A stretch of 59,852 bases of DNA from DYJB01 sp963777165. Lineage in GTDB: Bacteria; Chloroflexota; Anaerolineae; Anaerolineales; E44-bin32. Below, piece after piece: positions 57,340 through 59,852 of the stretch. The stretch spans positions 1 through 59,852 of the forward strand of contig CAVZPO010000003.1 in assembly GCA_963777165.1 (NCBI GenBank). The letters are read 5' to 3'. Every line of letters begins with the position of its first letter. Position 1 is the first letter of the stretch. The notes below the pieces were generated by a model. That model had not been told where the DNA came from, searched no databases, and was given only the letters and a program-made list of their open reading frames with translations. A program made the position numbers and the translations under genes.

Positions 57340-57894
57340 ATGAGCATGCAAGCCAACGAAGACGGCGTGCTGGTCAGCCAAGTCCGTGGAGGCAGCCTGG
57401 AGGCGTACGGCGAGCTGGTGCGCCGCTACCAGGGCTCGGTGTTTGGCGTCTGCTACCGCCTGCTTGGTGAACGACGGGAGGCCGAGGATCTGGCCCAGGA
57501 TGCCTTCCTGCGGGGGTATGAACGCTTGGAGACGTTCGATCTAGCGTATCCGTTCGGGCCCTGGATCCGCCGTGTGGCGGCGAACCTGTGCCTGAACCGT
57601 CTGCAGCGCCGGCAGCCGGTGCTGCTCGAGTTCGACGATGAGGCCGGCCTGCGTGGGGCACCGCCCGGCCCGTCGCCGGAGTCGGCGGCCGAGAAACACC
57701 AGCAGGCGCAGGCCATCCGGCAGGCGATCCTGATGCTGCCACCGGTGTACCGGGCGGTGATCGAACTGCGTCACTTCCAGGACTCGAGCTACGAGGAGAT
57801 CGCCTCAACGCTGGGGCTCCGCCTGTCGGAAGTGAAGTCCCACCTGTATCGGGCACGCCAGATGCTGTCCAGGAGGCTGACGGGAAATGAATGA
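57340..57894 (+). CDS. ECF-type RNA polymerase sigma factor
   Basis: 184 residues from ATG 57340 (a second ATG lies at 57346). Region 2: LEAYGELVRRYQGSVFGVCY, ERREAEDLAQDAFLRGYERL, FGPWIRRVAANLCLNRLQRR. Region 4: AILMLPPVYRAVIELRHFQD, SSYEEIASTLGLRLSEVKSH-LYRARQMLSRRL. Typical ECF length. Its last 8 bp overlap the zinc-finger anti-sigma gene, the usual arrangement for an autoregulated pair. Confidence 0.92.
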   Translation: MSMQANEDGVLVSQVRGGSLEAYGELVRRYQGSVFGVCYRLLGERREAEDLAQDAFLRGYERLETFDLAYPFGPWIRRVAANLCLNRLQRRQPVLLEFDDEAGLRGAPPGPSPESAAEKHQQAQAIRQAILMLPPVYRAVIELRHFQDSSYEEIASTLGLRLSEVKSHLYRARQMLSRRLTGNE

Positions 57895-58176
57895 TCAACA
57901 GTCCACCTGGCACATCGGGCACGAAGCGATCTACGACTACCTGGATCGCACCTCGGCGCGCAGGCAATGGCGGAGATCGATCGGCATGTACAGCGCTGCG
58001 CGCAGTGTGCGCGGGCGATGCGAGAGGCACACGCGCTGTTCGAGGGTCTCCCAACTCTGGACACCCCGCCGCTGCAAGTCGATCTGACGCCAAGGGTGAT
58101 CGCCGGGCTTCTGGCAGCGCGGCAGGAGTGCCGTCCGCTGGCGGTGCTCCGCCTTCCCGTCATGCCAGAAGGTTAA
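57887..58176 (+). CDS. Zinc-finger anti-sigma factor (frameshifted)
   Basis: ATG 57887 overlaps the sigma gene by 8 bp. MNDQQSTWHIGHEAIYDYLD reads in one frame to ~57960. The adjacent frame continues with MAEIDRHVQRCAQCARAMRE, which contains the H-x3-C-x2-C ZAS motif, then AHALFEGLPTLDTPPLQVDL and VIAGLLAARQ. One indel restores a ~95-residue cytoplasmic anti-sigma domain. No membrane helix is reached before the sequence quality falls, so the C-terminus may be missing. Confidence 0.75.
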
Positions 58177-58674
58177 GCCCCTATGGTGCCCGCCGAGCAG
58201 GAGCCGAGCAGATCGGAATCGTGCGATGCACCATTTGGGCTTCTTCCTGGGCGGCTTCGTTTTCGCGTCGATGCTTTTCGGTGAACCGAAACGGACTCCG
58301 CGCCCATTCGCACAGCTCGACGTCATCTTCGAGCACGTCGACGGGATTTTCGTAGTAGGAGCGCAATACCTTGCCGGAGCTGGAACCGCCCTGGTGCCGC
58401 GCGCCTTGTATTGCTGGTGCGTGCTTTCGTTGGTGAAGAAATACAGTTGCCCTCGTCGATCATGGCAAAGAAGACTGTCGCCACAGTACGAGCCCGATCG
58501 TCATCGCTTGGCCGAGACGCGGCGCAACCGCCAGTGGTCGAGCACGAAGTACGAAGAACTGGTTCTTTTTCGACGCCATCGCGACCATGTATCCGCCGGA
58601 TGCGCGGCAATCCTCCGCGCCGACTACCGCGGCCGTCGGTTAGACCGACGAACCCGTTGTCCAGGAGGAAGAAC
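58177..58674. other. ~500 bp without a clear gene
   Basis: Indel-rich stretch. A short minus-strand reading at 58181-58366 (RSYYENPVDVLEDDVELCEW, SPFRFTEKHRREN) has protein-like composition. It may continue upstream through frame changes (FFTNESTHQQYKARG). No family recognised. The plus-strand frames are not convincing. Confidence 0.3.
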
Positions 58675-59478
58675 ATGCAGATTGGATCGATCGCAGGTGG
58701 ACGCGCGCGGCAGGCGCGTGGTCGTGCTCGTCATCGCCGCGGCGCGCGAAAAGGGCCTCGCCGAACACACGAGAGCGCTGGCCGCGCCGCGCCGTCGACG
58801 CGGAGGCGCCGACCGGTCGTCGTGGCCATGATCGACGCCGACGGCGGCATGGCGCCGTGGCGTTCCGCCAAGCGTCCCGTCGAGGACGAGTTCACCAGCC
58901 CGGCCGTGGAACGGCGGTCATTCGCGGGTGATGGTCGAACAGGTCCGCCGTTACGCGTAGATCGACATCCCGCCGATCGACGAACACATGGCCCTGGACG
59001 GTAAGCGGCGTGGAGCCTGCACTGGAAGCAGCAGACGCCGCCGCGCTTCTCGGGCCTGCTCAATGACGATTTTCTCAACCTCCGTGGCTGACCATGGACC
59101 CCGGCGTCATGTTGAAGTCGCGGGCACGGATACGCTATGGAGTGTACCGACGCAGCACTCCGTCGTGAAGATGACCTTCAAACTGGGAACCGGAGACACG
59201 CCGCGCGACACCTATCGCCTGTAGATCGATCCCGCGACGAGGCGCCTGAAGGCGTGCGCCTACAAGGTGACGACGGCGCGCTGCTCCCGACAGTGTCGAC
59301 GACCTGCCGGAGCAATACTCGTGATATGAAGACTTTACGAAGGCGAACGGGGTCCTGGTCGACCCGGTACACGATTTACTCGGTCGACCACACGCCGCTC
59401 TACGCTGGACCATCCGGGACGGTCCTTCGACGCCGCTTTGACGAGAAAACTGGCCATGTGGGACAGTGTAGTAGATGA
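58675..59478 (+). CDS. Exported LolA-like/DUF6503-like protein, heavily frameshifted
   Basis: ATG 58675 is preceded by AGGAGGAAGAAC. Conserved pieces in alternating frames, in correct order: a hydrophobic signal-like RRVVVLVIAAA, MIDADGGMAPWRSAKR with EFTSPA, HMALDGKR, LTMDPGVMLKSRG, VVKMTFKLGTGDTPRDTYRL, IDPATRRLKACAYKVT, SVDDLPEQY, TRYTIYSVDHTP, KLAMWDSVV. These describe the half-barrel of outer-membrane-lipoprotein-sorting-like proteins (AHGG..W start, Y-x-L-x-I-D-P-x-T strand). At least seven indels in 800 bp. Function unknown. Confidence 0.5.
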
Positions 59479-59618
59479 ATTCCAGCCCTGATATGGAATT
59501 AAGCCGTCTGGGGCAGGGTCGTTACCTCGTTGCATCCGGCGCGCCGTTACGGTTAACCTACGAATGCGCACCGATTCTAGCGCGATTAAATTCGCGGCAG
59601 CCACGCGCGGAGGATTCG

Positions 59619-59852
59619 ATGGGCAGAAGCGCCCCAGCCGGCCGACGCGGCCGATGACCTGATCCAGGAACGATCTTCAAGGAATACGAGTGGGGATTCG
59701 TCGACCGACGTCGTGGAAGCAAGCCCCCCAGGGGACTGAGCGAGGACGTCGTCCGCGTCATTTCCGCTCGCAAAGCACGGACCCGAGTGGCTGCTGGAGT
59801 GGCGCCTTGAAAAGCTATCGCGCCTGGCTCCAGATGGACCACGCAGCCCACC
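59619..59852 (+). CDS. sufB: SufB Fe-S cluster scaffold protein, N-terminus, cut by window edge and frameshifted
   Basis: ATG 59619 has GGAGG 5 nt upstream. After a frame change: IFKEYEWGFVDRR, then PRGLSEDVVRVISARK in frame, then in another frame GPEWLLEW and KSYRAWLQMD. This is the start of SufB (YE-x-GFV..GL-x-E-D-V-x-R-x-I-S-x-K..PEW-x-L-E-W-R-L). It assembles Fe-S clusters with SufC/SufD. The YEWGFV...EDVVR version is the one typical of proteobacterial/cyanobacterial/acidobacterial SufB rather than the YKYGFxD version I would expect in Chloroflexota. Confidence 0.78.

Noticed and set aside
58181..58366. Minus-strand ORF reading RSYYENPVDVLEDDVELCEW
   Set aside because: Protein-like composition, but no family, start or continuation that I can support in this error-rich stretch; kept only as a note.

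Overview
The window is high-GC bacterial DNA, most likely from an uncultured member of the Chloroflexota (Anaerolineae-like). This rests on gene content, not on a search: an rpmH-rnpA-yidD-yidC-jag-parA-parB block, crtB/crtI carotenoid genes, an F420-type nitroreductase, many lipoproteins with Thr/Pro-rich linkers, and dispersed GTAGGGGCGAAGCAC hairpins. No rRNA, tRNA, CRISPR array or recognisable transposase was seen.

Layout. 1-2.1 kb: an aminotransferase cut by the window edge and a CAP/SCP surface protein, both on the minus strand. 2.3-6.8 kb: a plus-strand cassette of a secreted C39-peptidase-like repeat protein with a glycine-rich hydrophobic C-terminus, a polytopic membrane protein, a small membrane protein and a TPR membrane protein; the last two overlap by ATGA. 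6.9-9.4 kb: crtB-crtI. 10-11.6 kb: a YbjN-like protein and an Fe-S-type PD-(D/E)XK nuclease. 12.3-19.8 kb: five consecutive secreted proteins or lipoproteins (CARDB-like, beta-propeller, Ig/SH3b, LysM/FnIII, GH5-like), all frameshifted. 20-23.8 kb: an HTH/4Fe-4S protein, membrane proteins and a lipoprotein.

24-30.4 kb is the metabolic highlight. An ArsR regulator sits behind tandem CRP/FNR-type operators. It is followed, with ATGA overlaps, by an octaheme tetrathionate-reductase-family cytochrome, a heptaheme cytochrome fused to an EF-hand loop and a cytochrome b domain, and two YeeE/YedE sulfur transporters. The second transporter carries a degenerate rhodanese domain and a Gly-Cys tail. Nearby minus-strand genes (radical SAM, His-rich NifX-like, membrane triheme cytochrome, XRE-cupin regulator) fit an anaerobic redox theme. 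33.8-39.9 kb: GNAT, DUF3592, F420-type reductase, KimA-like K+ permease and DHA2 MFS exporter.

40.5-57.2 kb is core genome: tatC-tatB-nusB-asp23-fabG-panE-parB-parA-pfkB, then jag-yidC-PQQ lipoprotein-yidD-rnpA-rpmH, a divergent second ParA, SAM hydrolase-murA (Cys to Asp at the fosfomycin site), a membrane protein and gyrB. dnaA is not present. An ECF sigma/anti-sigma pair follows. The last 1.7 kb is dense in indels and holds a LolA-like lipoprotein and a sufB start of a type unlike the one I expect in Chloroflexota. It may be low-coverage or chimeric sequence.

Single-base frameshifts are frequent, even in gyrB, and are concentrated in 1-6, 12-22 and 58-59.9 kb, while most genes in 22-56 kb are intact. 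Many broken genes are probably sequencing or assembly errors rather than true pseudogenes. Coordinates for interrupted genes span all fragments.
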